From Caprella mutica (Eukaryota; Arthropoda; Malacostraca; Amphipoda; Caprellidae), in the NCBI GenBank assembly GCA_947561585.1, contig CANNZV010001164.1:62001-126000 (forward strand): DNA of 64,000 nucleotides, read 5' to 3'. The notes under the pieces were generated by a model. That model saw only the letters and a program-made list of their open reading frames with translations. It searched no databases and was not told the origin of the DNA. Numbering within the stretch: the first letter of the stretch is position 1; each line of letters starts with the position of its first letter. The translations under genes and the position numbers were made by a program. Shown here in pieces: positions 14,501 through 29,500 of the stretch.

Positions 14501-17500
14501 TTCCTTCAAATTTGTCGACCTTTCTTGACTTTGTTCTACAAGAAACCCAAATATATATATTTTTAAAGTTAGAAAATATTTGAGTATCAGCGTAAATCGG
14601 CGTAAACCACGTAAATTAAGAAATTAATTATAATGTGGTGACGTGTGGCAACGTAGTGTATGTACACTGTACTGCATGGGTCAGCTGCAGCTGGCCATGC
14701 CTATCAGTCAACGTTGATTAGGAGGGGAGGTTTGTGTTTTTCTTCTTGGCAGCGTACTTCTCTATTTCAACTTATGATGGCTCACTCCTGAACTCCAAAG
14801 TTCAGGCAGTGGAGTGATTACAATAGAAAATCTGAACGTTTATTAGTACACTATAATAAATTTTTCTAAAACTTTGTGAGTATTTTATTTGAAGTTATCA
14901 ATCAACACGTGTCAACTTTGGCAATTCCATTGATATCACTCACTATTATGCTTTGATGGTTTGTCTATCATCGAGAAAGAAATTTATCCGTCCCTATTTA
15001 AACAACTCATTGTCTAAATCATAGCACAACGTGGTGCTAGGACAACTGCCACCCGGACAATTGCCACCCTAATGAATATTATAAGAGTTGTGATAATATG
15101 CTTCAAGTTATAGATATTAAGAATATCATAGACGAGAAAAATTGAATTCTATAAACTGGTGGTTTACAAGATAGTGTTTAATCCTCTCCTTTTATAGTAT
15201 TTTTAGGATCTATGATTATGAAAGCATATTGTTACAACCCTAATTATTATCAGGAATCTTCACTTGAAAATTTTCTCAAGTAGTAGTAATGTAAATACCT
15301 ATTGTTCGTCTATTATCAATTAATAATATATATAGAACTTCACTGGGAAAGATAATAAAGACTTTTATCAGCAGTTGATAAAGAATCAATGATGTTGTAC
15401 ATTGATAACGTTAATCAAACATATTTTACAGTAAAATACTAATAACAGGTGTCATAGAATATAACCGGTCATTAGAACGGAGAGAAAATTTTTAAAATTC
15501 ATAATGGAAAATGTAAAAGGAGTTTAATTTTTTTTAATATGTACAATTGTACATAATTTGAGCGACTGATTTCAAATACTGTAGCTTGCCATAATATTAA
15601 ATTATAAATTTTTACTTATCATTGATAGTGGTGATAAAGAAAGAAATATTTAATTTATAATGATAAAATGTATTATAGAAATACGGTGTATGATGGTATT
15701 TAAAACACTAAGTGTAATTTATTATTCTACCAATTGGAATAATTACTTTTTTTAAATAACAATAAATGATGAATGAAGAAATTTGTATCTTAAAATGGAT
15801 ATAATTGATAATTAATTGTATGAAAATACTATGCATATTTTATCAATATCGTTAAAGTTGATAATCATTATTTGGGTGGTAATTGTCCGGGTGGCAATCA
15901 TCCGGGGGGGGGGGGCAATTGTACGCGGGTGGCAATCGTCCGGGGACGGCAATTGTGCGGTCACGATACATCGTATTGATAATCATAGGTATAGAAAGGA
16001 ATACAGCTTGGTACACACTAAACACACATCAGTCCATACGTTTTCATGTGGACAATTTATAACTGACACCTGTTACACATACACTTGCGAGAAAAACACC
16101 CCCTATTTTACCCAATCACAACTCTGCTCACTCAGTTGCCAATGTCTTATATGGTTCTAGGTATATTCTACCCGGTATATTCCACCCCGCTATATTCTAC
16201 CCCGGTATATTCCACCGCGGTATATTCCACCCCGGTATATTCTACCCCGGTATATTCCACCCCGGTATATTCCACCCCGCTATATCCTACCCCAGGTATA
16301 TTCCTCCCCGGTATATTCCACCCCGGTATATTCCACCCCGCTATATCCTACCCCAGGTATATTCCTCCACGGTATATTCCACCGCGGTATATTTCACCCC
16401 GGTATACTCCACCCCGCTATATCCTACCCCAGGTATATTCCTCCACGGTATATTCCACCGCGGTATATTCCACCCCGGTATATTCCACCCCGGTATATTC
16501 CACCCCGGTATATTCTACCCCAGGTATATTCCTCCCCGGTATATTCCACCGCGTTATATTCCACCCCGGTATATTCCACCCCGGTATATTCTACCCCGGT
16601 ATATTCCACCCCGCTATATCCTACCCCAGGTATATTCCTCCCCGGTATATTCCACCCCGGTATATTCCACCCCGCTATATCCTACCCCAGGTATATTCCT
16701 CCACGGTATATTCCACCGCGGTATATTTCACCCCGGTATACTCCACCCCGCTATATCCTACCCCAGGTATATTCCTCCCTGGTATATTCCACCGCGGTAT
16801 ATTCCACCCCGGTATATTCCACCCCGGTATATTCCACCCCGTTATATCCTACCCCAGGTATATTCCTCCCCGGTATATTCCACCGCGGTATATTCCACCC
16901 CGGTATATTCCACCCCGGTATATTCCACCCCGGTATATTCCACCCTGCTATATCCTACCCCAGGTATATTCCTCCCCGGTATATTCCACCCCGGTATATT
17001 CCACCCCGGTATATTCCACCCCGGTATATTCCACCCCGGTATATTCCACCCTGCTATATCCTTCCCCAGGTATATTCCTCCCCGGTATATTCCACCCCGG
17101 TATATTCCACCCCGGTATATTCTACCCCGGTATATTCCACCCAGGTATATTCCACCCCGGTATATTCCACCCCGGTATATTCCACCCCGGTATATTCCAC
17201 CCCGGTATATTCCACCCCGGTATATTCTACCCCGGTATATTCCACCGCGGTATATTCCACCCCGGTATATTCCACCCCGGTATATTCCACCCCGGTATAT
17301 TCCACCCCGGTATATTCCACCCCGGTATATTCTACCCCGGTATATTCCACAGCGGTATATTCCACAGCGGTATATTCCACCCCGGTATATTCCACAGCGG
17401 TATATTCCACAGCGGTATATTCCACCCCGGTATATTCCACAGCGGTATATTCCACAGCGGTATATTCCACCCCGGTATATTCCACCCCGGTATATTCCAC

Positions 17501-20500
17501 AGCGGTATATTCCACCCCGGTATATTCCACCCCGGTATATTCCACAGCGGTATATTCCACAGCGGTATATTCCACCCCGGTATATTCCACCCCGGTATAT
17601 TCCACAGCGGTATATTCCACAGCGGTATATTCCACCCCGGTATATTCTACCCCGGTATATTCCACCCCGGTATATTCCACCCCGGTATATTCCACCCCGG
17701 TATATTCCACAGCGGTATATTCCACAGCGGTATATTCCTCCCCGGTATATTCCACCCCGGTATATTCCACAGCGGTATATTCCACCCCGGTATATTCTAC
17801 CCCGGTATATTCCACCCCGGTATATTCCACCCCGGTATATTCCACAGCGGTATATTCTACCCCGGTATATTCCACAGCGGTATATTCCACCTCGGTATAT
17901 TCCACAGCGGTAAATTCTACCCCGGTATATTCCACCCCGGTATATTCTACCCCGGTATATTCCACCCCGGTATATTCCACCCCGGTATATTCCACAGCGG
18001 TATATTCTACCCCGGTATATTCCACAGCGGTATATTCCACCTCGGTATATTCCACAGCGGTAAATTCTACCCCGGTATATTCCACCCCGGTATATTCTAC
18101 CCCGGTATATTCCACCCCGGTATATTCCACAGCGGTATATTCTACCCCGGTATATTCCACAGCGGTATATTCCACCTCGGTATATTCCACAGCGGTAAAT
18201 TCTACCCCGGTATATTCCACCCCGGTATATTCTACCCCGGTATATTCCACCCCGGTATATTCCACAGCGGTATATTCTACCCCGGTATATTCCACAGCGG
18301 TATATTCCACCTCGGTATATTCCACAGCGGTAAATTCTACCCCGGTATATTCCACCCCGGTATATTCTACCCCGGTATATTCCACCGCGGTATATTCCAC
18401 CCCGGTATATTCTACCCCGGTATATTCTACCCCGGTATATTCCACCCCGGTATATTCCACAGCGGTATATTCTACCCCGGTATATTCCACAGCGGTATAT
18501 TCCACCCCGGTATATTCCACAGCGGTATATTCTACCCCGGTATATTCCACAGCGGTATATTCCACCTCGGTATATTCCACAGCGGTAAATTCTACCCCGG
18601 TATATTCCACCCCGGTATATTCTACCCCGGTATATTCCACCGCGGTATATTCCACCCCGGTATATTCTACCCCGGTATATTCTACCCATGTGACAATGCT
18701 CAGTTGGGTGAAAATAAAAAATCAAAGATTTCTTTTTTTAGATGACCATTTGTTAAATATTTCGTAGCCAAGAAGAAATAACTCAGACGATATCCTGAGG
18801 CATTTGAACAAAATTTAGAGGTAGCTGAAGTTAATTGAAATTTTATACTAACATACAAAAACACAAAAAATAATAAATGGCCCGTTATTTTGAATTGTAC
18901 ATGTTGAGCAAGTTAGTATTAATTTCTTCTTAACATGAAACTGCAGTATATGCTCTTACATCAATGGTTGGAAAAGGTGTGGAGTGGTTCGGCTGGCAGA
19001 GACAACTCATTCGATGTTTCCGCTCTTTGCTTATAAGTTGTCTTTTTTATATCTTTGGACAGAACTGCCCTAGTCAAAATCTCTCCATGTTAAAAAGACA
19101 ATAATCTCCCCATTCTTAAAACTCTGTGCAATAATCCCTACCTCCCTATGAAAAACTGCCTGGTCAAGAACAAAAACATGTATATACCCCTGTGTTGTAT
19201 ATACCAATTTTACTCGAAGTGAAATTACCAAATTCAAACTAAATGAAAATAACAAGAAGTACTTTATGACATCATTTTAAAGTTAATATCATTGCTGTGT
19301 TGGCGAAGGTGTAGAAAATCCTCTTGCGATTTAAAATCAAAGTATTTCAACTGATAAAAGCGTTCACACAACCTTTCTAAAATAAACAGCTTACTATTGA
19401 TCAACAAAAGTTTGAATTTGCAACAATGAAAATGCAGTTTACTTAGTATTACATAAAATATTAATAAATTATTAATATTTATAACTAAACAAATCTAACC
19501 CGTAAATTGGGGTGGAATTTAGTTAGGCTGGAATATACCGAGATGGAATTTACCAGGGTGGAATTTACCAGGGTGGAATATGCCGAGGTGGAATTTACCA
19601 GGGTGGAATATACCATGAGGTGGAATATACCGGGATAAAGTTAACCAAGGTGGAATATACCCGGCTAAAATTAACATATCGAGTTAAAATTGACCAGGGT
19701 GGAATATACCGGGGTAAAATTAACCAGGGTGGAATATACCGAGGTAAAATTTACCGGGGTGGAATATACCGGGTTAAAATTGACCAGGGTGGAATATACC
19801 GAGGTAAAATTGACCAGGGTGGAATATACCGAGGTAAAATTTACCGGGGTGGAATATACCGGGTTAAAATTGACCAGGGTGGAATATACCGAGGTAAAAT
19901 TGACCAGGGTGGAATATACCCGGCTAAAATTAACATATCGAGTTAAAATTGACCAGGGTGGAATATACCGGGGTAAAATTAACCAGGGTGGAATATACCG
20001 AGGTAAAATTTACCGGGGTGGAATATACCGGGTTAAAATTGACCAGGGTGGAATATACCGAGGTAAAATTGACCAGGGTGGAATATACCAGGGTAAAATT
20101 GATCAGGGTGGAATATACCGGGATTAAATTGTCCCGGGCGGAATATACCGAGGTAAAATTGACCAGGGTGGAATATACCGGTCACCGTCTTATATACCTA
20201 TGTATCTATTTTTCCATATATGTTCAATATTTTACTGGGAATTTGGTACACATAAGTTTAGTGTATATAATAAAAACTTGTAAAAAATACAGTACCTCCG
20301 GTTTATAAATAAGACATGTGTTTTCAAACACATAGTGAAACATTCCTATACCTTCTGAACGTCAAACTCTTTAGGGTTAACAAAATAATTAACACAATGT
20401 TGTACGTTTTACATTACCTATTATGTTGTAGGTCAAACTCCACTCTCTGGTAACTGTGAGTATCCTATAATTGAGTGTCACTCAGTATTACTCAGTATGT

Positions 20501-23500
20501 TTTTTATTACTTTTCCCGATAAATATAACCCAGAGTAATACGGATTAGAAATAAGACGATTTTTTTAACTACTAATGGTAAAATGAAAGGTTAAGAGTCT
20601 TCCATATATATAAAACCAGGGTAGAATTGTATACCAATATATCTAAAGAGATAGATAATACCATGGACATGGAAATTTATTTATATGGAAATTTATTTAC
20701 ATGGAAATTTATTTACATGGAAATTTATTTACATGGAAATTTATTTACATGGAAATTTATTTACATGGAAATTTATTTTCATGGAAATTTTTCTACATGG
20801 AAGTTTATTTACATGGAAATTTATTTACATGGGAATTTATTTACATGGAAGTTTATTTACATGGAAATTTATTTACATGGAAGTTTATTTACATGGAAAT
20901 TTATTTACATGGAAATTTATTTACATGGAAATTTATTTACATGGAAATTTATTTACATGGAAATTTATTTACATGGAAATTTATTTACATGGAAATTTAT
21001 TTACATGGAAATTTATTTACATGGAAATTTATTTACATGGAAATTTATTTACATGGAAATTTATTTACATGGAAATTTATTTACATGGAAATTTATTTAC
21101 ATGGAAATTTATTTACATGGAAATTTATTTACATGGAAATTTATTTACATGGAAATTTATTTACATGGAAATTTATTTACATGGAAATTTATTTACATGG
21201 AAATTTATTTACATGGAAATTTATTTAAATTAGCTCGGCCGCAGGCTCGGCTCGTGCTATTTTAACCCCACACACTACCCGAGCCGAGCCACGAGCCAAG
21301 CCAAATATCTGGAAGTGACAGATCAACACGAGCCGAGCCACGAGCCTGATTGCTCGGCTCGTGGCTCGGCTCGAAGTGCCCACACACTAAACGATCTGGC
21401 TCGGGGCTCGGCTAGTTTGCTAAGGCTCGGCTCGTGGATCGTGAAGTGTGTGGGGGCCTTTAGACTTATATATATATTACTAACTATACCAATGATATAA
21501 TTGATAGTAATTTACTTTGATCTGCTCTACACCAGGAACTAAATGGGACAAGAATTAAAATATTCGAATTACCAAGAGTAGCGTTGGAAATTAATAAGGA
21601 TTGGCGTGATAAATTGCACTACAATAACACAACAAAAGAGGAAATAATCCAGGTAATTGAATTCAATCTTTCTAAGCAATTACTTTAAATTGACTGAGTA
21701 ATATATTCGATGATTCCTCACTAAACATTTCAAATTAAAACTTATTCAGTTAAACATTTCTTATTAAGAAGTGGAAATATGTTATACAGATATGTAGTGT
21801 ACAGTGTATATATTTGAAGAATGGTTTTATTGAAATAAGTGGTTAGAAAAAATTATTCATACTGCATGAATTGTATTTCTTAATAACTATTATTTCAAAC
21901 AAACATGAAAAAGTTTGAGTGTATTATATACACTATATATACTCAGTCCTTGCGCAGATTGTTGAAAACTGAGAAGTTATTATTTTTACAAGACTGGAAT
22001 GAACGATAAGCCTGTAGAGAGAGAGAGAGAATCATGAATATGGCCACATATCAATCTTTGTGCTTTCTTTCAAACAGAGTCTACTCAACTTCATGTGTAA
22101 CAAATACCAACACGAGGAAGGAGATCAAGATTTATGTTGCAGAGAACCAAAATTAGAAAGAATGAGTAATGGTTCGGAAAACGAGAAATTCAAAGTAATT
22201 GCAATTTTCCAGATTAGGTGAGACTGGCAAAAACCAAAGATTGACACTCAATATATTAAATTTTTTAGTTGGAGATTTTTATTTTAACCTTTCATGGATT
22301 GAATTTGATGTGAAGTATATTATTATTTTAATCTTGGAAATTTTGTATAACAATGTTTAATTTATAGTCCGAAATTGCGCATGAAGAAGTATAAAAATTA
22401 ATATTGATGGTAGATTCAAAATTAAAAGTTGAAGTATACTAAATTTATATCTTTGTTAAATCGTTTTCTTTCACAAATAACCCATTTAGCCCCTTAAATA
22501 ATCAACTGGTTAACAGAGAGCTTAAAATGTATACATGCACAATTTTTTTTTTCAAACATTTCAAAATACAAAGAATATTTCAAACACAAGCTTTACAGGT
22601 TAAAATTTTCAGTTAGGGTGATTTTGCTTCTTATTTTTTAATAATTTTCCACTGAGTTAATTAATGTTTAATTTTTTATTCGCTTGTAAAAAACTAACTT
22701 TGCTCCAAAATTCAGGATTAGAAACTGAAATAGTGATTATTTTATTTCAGTATTAAAAATTTTCTTACAAAGAATACTCTACTCGGTAACTTTGATATTA
22801 GAATTTGTTTCTCTAACGTTTTAGCTCCCTGCACTGATCAGAAATTCTTGCATTACATGTTTTATAAACATTAAAAAAGAGTCAAAATATCAGAATATTT
22901 GTTTTTGAAATATGTTATATTAAATTCGTTATTATACCAGCAACAAGCTAAATTTGCAATTAACCAACACACGCCCAGTTTTGTGTGTGCGCAACTCTTA
23001 AATAGTAAAATGCAAAATCACACTCACTGAAAATTTTAACCTGTACAGCTTGTGTTTCTGCTATTATTTGTATTCTGAAATATCACAAAAGAAAGTTTTA
23101 CATCTATAGATTGTAACTTTTTTGTCAACCATTTGATTACTTATGGGGTGAAATGTGAAAGAGATGATTGTAACAAATAAATAAATTTAGTATTACTTCA
23201 ATATCAATTTACATGCTTCTTCATTCACAATTTCGGACTAAACAATTAGCATTGTTATACTAAATATTTAGGTTAAAATAATAATATACTTCACATTAAA
23301 TTTTACAAACGCATTACAAATCACCCAATACAAAATTATAATATATAGCATGGCATATATGTCTGCATGCCAGTTGACTGCAAGGTAGTTGTCCGCTATG
23401 GCAGATGTCCGCATGGCAGTTGTTAACATGGCAGTTCTCCGTATCGAGGCAGTCTGCATGGCAGTTGTCCGTACACCGCTAAGAACAACGATATACTTGA

Positions 23501-26500
23501 TTTTCCAATACTTACGTGTCGGTCACAGTTAATTCACACTTTAATCTTACAATTTAGGCTAAGTTATCGACGACAAGTAATGCAATGTGCATAGCAGTTA
23601 AAAGATATTAAATCACATTGTCACTCTTGAGTTGGCGAATGCGTGTATACTGAATGATTTGTTTGAATTCTGATTGCGTGGTAATATATATATATATATA
23701 TTATATACACTCTAATTTGACTTATTTTGTAACTAATTGCAGTGCTTGGTTGACGCTGATAGCTTCAGCATATTCAAAATTTTCCCAAGAATCTTCGATT
23801 GAGGTGGCAAGTATATTCTTTGTATATTATCTTTATTGTAACTATGTAGCAGGTTATGGTATAACCACAGAGAATTAGGTGTCATCCATTATTTATATTG
23901 AGAAATAGACCATCACTTTCCCTCCCTATAGTATCTTTGCATCACCAATTTGTAACATTTCAGACAAAGATTTCACCGGTCACTTCAATTGATCTCAAAT
24001 CCATCATTTTAATAAGCTTGAAATTGACAATGATATTCTCTTACATTGCAATGTGTGACAAGTAAGTAGAATATCATAATATATTCAATTATTATTCTCA
24101 GGTGATTTTATAAGAAAGTCATTCAATACGAATTGAATATCTTACTAATAATTATGAAACCTTGTGTTTCCATCTAAATAATTGTTCATGATAAAAGCTG
24201 TCCTTTTGTTTTTGCTTTCATTCAAACTTGTTATCAACAGAGATATTCTCATTTGATTTTATTTACATGAAAATAAAAATATTATTCAAATTATTTCACG
24301 TTCATGTAAAAAAAAACCTACTGATTTAACCCTTAAATGATATTTGTAACACATATGATACAAACCAAATAATTCACTATAATAAAATCATTCTAATAAT
24401 TTTAGTCCTAAATCTGGTTTGTAACTGTACTGATACAAGCACTGAACACGTTCAAAAGTGTTTGCGCTTTGTTTTTCTGTACACATTTGCGGTAGAGCGC
24501 AGTTGCTTCTTGGATTTCATAGGGGGATGTTGCAGGTGCTCTGGCCTCTTTCTTTCTTATTTTCCCAGCTTCTAGATGAATAAGGTATGTCCAAAAAAAT
24601 GTTGCTAAGTGTAAAATACATTCATAAGTGATGCAGGCTTCCTATAATATAAATTTGATAAATTGTCGTATTATAACATGCTATTTTTCATGCGTAACAC
24701 ATATGTTACAAACATGATTTAGTTGATATTTCATAAATCTGGAATTTTGTTGCATATATGTTACAAACAAATTTTATTCATTATTTTGTCTAATGATTGG
24801 ATGCTTTTTATCGTATCAACTGCAATATCTTATTATGGCCATATTTCAATTATTTCAGATGAACAACATAACTCTCACGGACGAGCAAATTAATCGTCAT
24901 CTCAATGAATTTGATTCCGATTTTAGTGACTACAGTGATGATGACAGTGTTGCAGATCCAGACTTTGTTTGTGACAACTCTGACACAGAAAAAAATGCTA
25001 TTGGTATATCAATTGAAGAAGATATCAGCGAGGTTCAATCGGCAGAAGTAGAGGAAATTATTGTATCAGATGGAACATGCAACGAGCCAGTTGTAAATAA
25101 ACAAATATATACTCATGTTGCACGTAGACTGCTTCTTTGGAAAAGAAAGAATCTTCTTTTATCAGATGATGAGAAGAAATTTAGAGGTTCAGAAGAACTT
25201 TCATCTGCCATCATGGACCTTGAAACTTCTTATCAATTTTTCAAGATTTTTGTAACTGATTCATTCTTAGAGTACATTTTGAATCAGACCATTCTCTATA
25301 GTGTAGAGAAAGATCCTAATAAGCCTTTGGAACTGACACTTGATGATCTACGTAAATATTTTGGTATTTGCATAATAATGTCCTATGTCCATGTTCCAAA
25401 TACTAAGGACTACTGGTCAGCAACATTTGGAAATGAATTAATCAAGAGCACTATGTCCTATCAGAAATTCGAGAACATCCGTCGCTTTCTTCATTTTTCT
25501 CCTAATTCAGAGCAGCTTCCAACCAACCATGAAAACCATGATCGGCTTCACAAGATTCGACCAGTTATAGAACACTTCAGACGAGTCTTCAAAAGCATTC
25601 CTATGGAAGAATGTCTAAGTATAGATGAACAAATGTGCCCAACTAAAGGAAAAGCACTAATAAAGCAGTACATGCCTGCAAAACCTCACAAATGGGGGAT
25701 AAAACTATTTGTACTTTGTGGAGCATCTGGGTATGCCTACGATTTTGAAGTGTATACAGGCAAGGAAAATGAACCATCAAGCAGAAAAGACGATGAACCT
25801 GATTTGGGAGCTTCTGCAAATGTTGTAGTAAGGTTATCAAGAAACATAGCAAGAAATGTAGCTCACAAGCTCTATTTTGACAATTACTATACATCTCTTG
25901 ATCTGGTAGTTTGGCTCTCTACTCAAGGTATCTACTCCCTTGGAACAATTAGACGGAACAGGATTCCTAATTGCAAAATGCCCACGGAAAAAGACATGAA
26001 ATCTAAATCTAGAGGAGCTTCAGTTGAAATGATGACAACTCATGCTGGGGTTGATGTATCTTGTGTCGCGTGGCTTGATAATAAGACTGTTCTTCTTTTA
26101 TCTTCCTTAGCTGGGGTGAATCCTGTAGGTACAATTAGAAGGTTCGATCGTTCCTCAAGAGAATATATTGATGTTGATTGTCCTAGTATTGTCGCTCAGT
26201 ACAATAAGCATATGGGGGGAGTTGACTTGCTGGACAGTCTGGTAGGACGCCACAGGAACAAAATGAGATCTCGAAAATGGTACATGCGTCTATTTTATCA
26301 CCTGCTTGATGTTGCAGTCGTTAACTCGTGGCTTCTTTATAGAAGAGTGCATGGGCACAACTGTCGACTTGTAGATCACCGGGCTCACGTTGCAGAGGCT
26401 CTCTGCAAAATTGGAAAAGACACCTCTGCCAGACGAGGAAGACCCTCTGGTGAAATAGAGAGACAATTGGATTTGAAAAGAAAAAGAGGCCCAACTGCTC

Positions 26501-29500
26501 ACGTTCCAGTAAAGGATGTTCGGCTTGATAGCGTGGATCACTTTCCAATTCATAAGGAAACAAGGCAGCGATGTAAAATGCCAACATGCTCAGCAATTAC
26601 AGATGTTCATTGCCGTAAATGTGGAATTGCTTTATGTTTTGCTAGAGCAAGGGATTGCTTTTTCAACTTCCATACTAAATAATTTATATTTTTCAATATA
26701 ATATGTTTCATGTGATATTACAGCTGACGTTTTTGTTTTTATTGTCATGCTTAGTTTCGTTTATTTTTGTTATGATAGGAATACTTTATAATAAATGAAG
26801 TTTTTGTGATATAGTTTTCTACGGATATAGTCAATTTTCATAGTCAAAGTCCCAAATAATTGTCTCTATTACCTTTTTTTTCTTTAATAATGTTAATATG
26901 ATGTTATAGTGGATAAATATGATTTTATTTATCAATTTCTCTAGTGATAGCTTTGTTTTTGTGTTTGCAATTTTTTGGATATTTTTTTACCACTAATCTG
27001 GTTTTGTTACATATATGTTACATTCCCATATATCTTTTATTATCAAATTTTTCGGAAAAATTGAAGATGCATCTGCTTTTGGTATCCCTTGTGAGCAATA
27101 ACTGACACAGAAAAAACTACTACTACTTTTTTACTACTATTTCGTGGTATGTTTTCATTAAATAAATATAAAAAAAATATAAATTCATGATAATTTCACC
27201 TTTTTCCCGTAGATATCCAATATTCTCCTCAGTCGAAAATAATTATTCGAATTCATCCCTCGTTGGACCTATCATTATAATGGTAGTGATAGGACTGGCG
27301 ACGCTACAATATGAACCTGAGGAAAACAAATTCTTGAACAGAAAAATAACCGAAGAATGTAAAGGTGAAAAAGTTTCCACTTTACTGAGTTACAGTCAAC
27401 TATATTAAAATATACCTGTACTATTTAAATATCCATAATTGGGATATAATTTCAGGTTGGATGCAGTTATGTATTCTGGCTTACCACTACACGGATGCTT
27501 CTAATATTTTGCCAATTTACGCCTTTATTCGCATATTGGTTTCCTGTTACGTTTTCATGACTGCATTTGGCCATTGTCTTTATGCATGCAATAAGGAAAC
27601 ATTAGACTTCAAGAGATATCTAATGGTGATTATGCAATTAACTAACATCTGCAGTTTAAATCCCAACAAATTATCTACATTAAACACTGTATGTACAATG
27701 TACATTTTAATGTGCTTATCAATAAAGAAAACATTATAACAGATAATATATGTAACCAATCGACAAATTCATCATAATCTAATGAATGAACTTCTATTTA
27801 ATATCGAAGAAATTACTTCCTATACTAAGTATGAATTTGAGTATAATAGAATATGCTCTGAAGAACTTTGTGTTTAAAAAATGGAATTATTACTATATAC
27901 TATAGTTCAATTGTTTGATAAGATCACTTCCAATGAATATATAATATATTCAAATCAAAACTTTAGAGAAATGAACCAATCCTCCTCATTTTTTTTCAGG
28001 TTATGTTCCGGCTGAATTTTAGTACAGTGATGCTCTGTTTGGTGCTGAAGAAACCGTACATAAACTACTACTTCGTGCCTCTGATTAGCTTCTGGTTCAC
28101 TGTAACTTACTTGGCATTGTCTCTAACTGTCAAAGGATGTAGAAGTGATAACTTTACATCAATGAGATTATGGATCATCATTATCATCATCACTGCAACA
28201 ATTGCGCTGATGTCTGAAGAATTGGTATAGTTTTAGTTTCTAGATGAAATAATCATTTGATCCATTACCCTATTATAGCACCGAGGTTTTTCGTTCTATT
28301 TTTACTAGGAAAAAGGAAAGGAGAGGTCGCTTCCGTCTCCTGCCATAATAGTATTAATGAATCACTAGCCATAGAAAATGAACCATAACTAACTACGATA
28401 GAACAATGGATCTTCTATTGACTAAATGGTAAAAGCTTATGATAAAGTTTAATCGGTTCTTGGTAAATTCCTCTGCTAAAATTTCCACCAAGTTTATTCT
28501 ACAGGGTGAAAATATCAACTGTGAAATATTTCACCGAAAAATACTTTGATTTCAGTTTTAACATATGTAGTATATAACATATAACATATCTTATACATAA
28601 CTGAATATAAAATAATTCACTATATCGAACCTCACCGTGTGGAAGGGGGCCCGTCCCCGCGAACCTTAATCTACGAAATTACATTGTATGACATCTTTAC
28701 ACGGAATTGAAGATAAATTATTCGAGTTACTTGAATTGCTTCTATGTTTAGTTTTTAAAAATGGTCGAATGCTTCACTTGGCTGAATTTAATGCGGATTG
28801 AAATTTGCCGGCCACGGTTCAATCCCGTGCTATTACGGGATAACGGTTGCTTATTGGTCGGTAAAACACCTAAAAAATTGCCTTTGTTGTACCTTCATTT
28901 ATTAGTATCGATATTATTCGGCTACTCACGATAGCAGTTCAAATATATTTTTGCAATCCTCTGTTCTGGTTTCACAGAATTAAGCCCGGTTTCATTGTCT
29001 TCTTGGATAAATTGTTTCATTATTTTTTTCATATTGAAACTCAGACTATAGATCAGTGTGGACGCTCTCTTGGATTTGTTTTTGGATTCAGTAAATCTGT
29101 ATGCCAAAATTGAGAAACGCAGAAATTTTGGGCTGTGTACATATGTATAGGGGCTTCAGAATCTTGTATGTATTATTGTAGAATTTGTTTCAAACAGTAT
29201 TAACATTTTGTGAATTACTTTCAGTATAACTATACCGATTGGAACAAATCTCTGTTGAACTTGTCAACCAATAATGAATGGATATTCAGATGGCAGCTAG
29301 ACCGATACAGGTAATTAATCAAATGAATTACTTTTGAATTTCCTTTCTTGTTGTATTGATGTTTATCCATATAACATTTCTTCACAGCGCAATAAGTGGA
29401 CTTATTCTGGCCCTCATCTGTGCACAAACGAAAAATGTCTCAATAAAAATGACCAAAAGGACATGTTCAGTGTTGGTGCTAGCAGTCTGTATTGTGATGA

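Noticed and set aside
16085..18745. 886-codon plus-strand frame of GIFHP-like repeats
   Set aside because: It results from a stop-free 15-bp unit; a 627-codon frame is open on the opposite strand. No domain, no splice support, no unique N- or C-terminal coding sequence.
24061..24870. CASD1-piggyBac fusion transcript
   Set aside because: Joining exon 9 to the acceptor before the transposase ATG gives an immediate TGA.
25643..26596. Minus-strand frames within the piggyBac transposase
   Set aside because: Antisense shadows of the real coding frame.
28779..28826. tRNA or SINE with GGTTCAATCCC B box
   Set aside because: The A box is poor, spacing is short, and no tRNA cloverleaf could be drawn.
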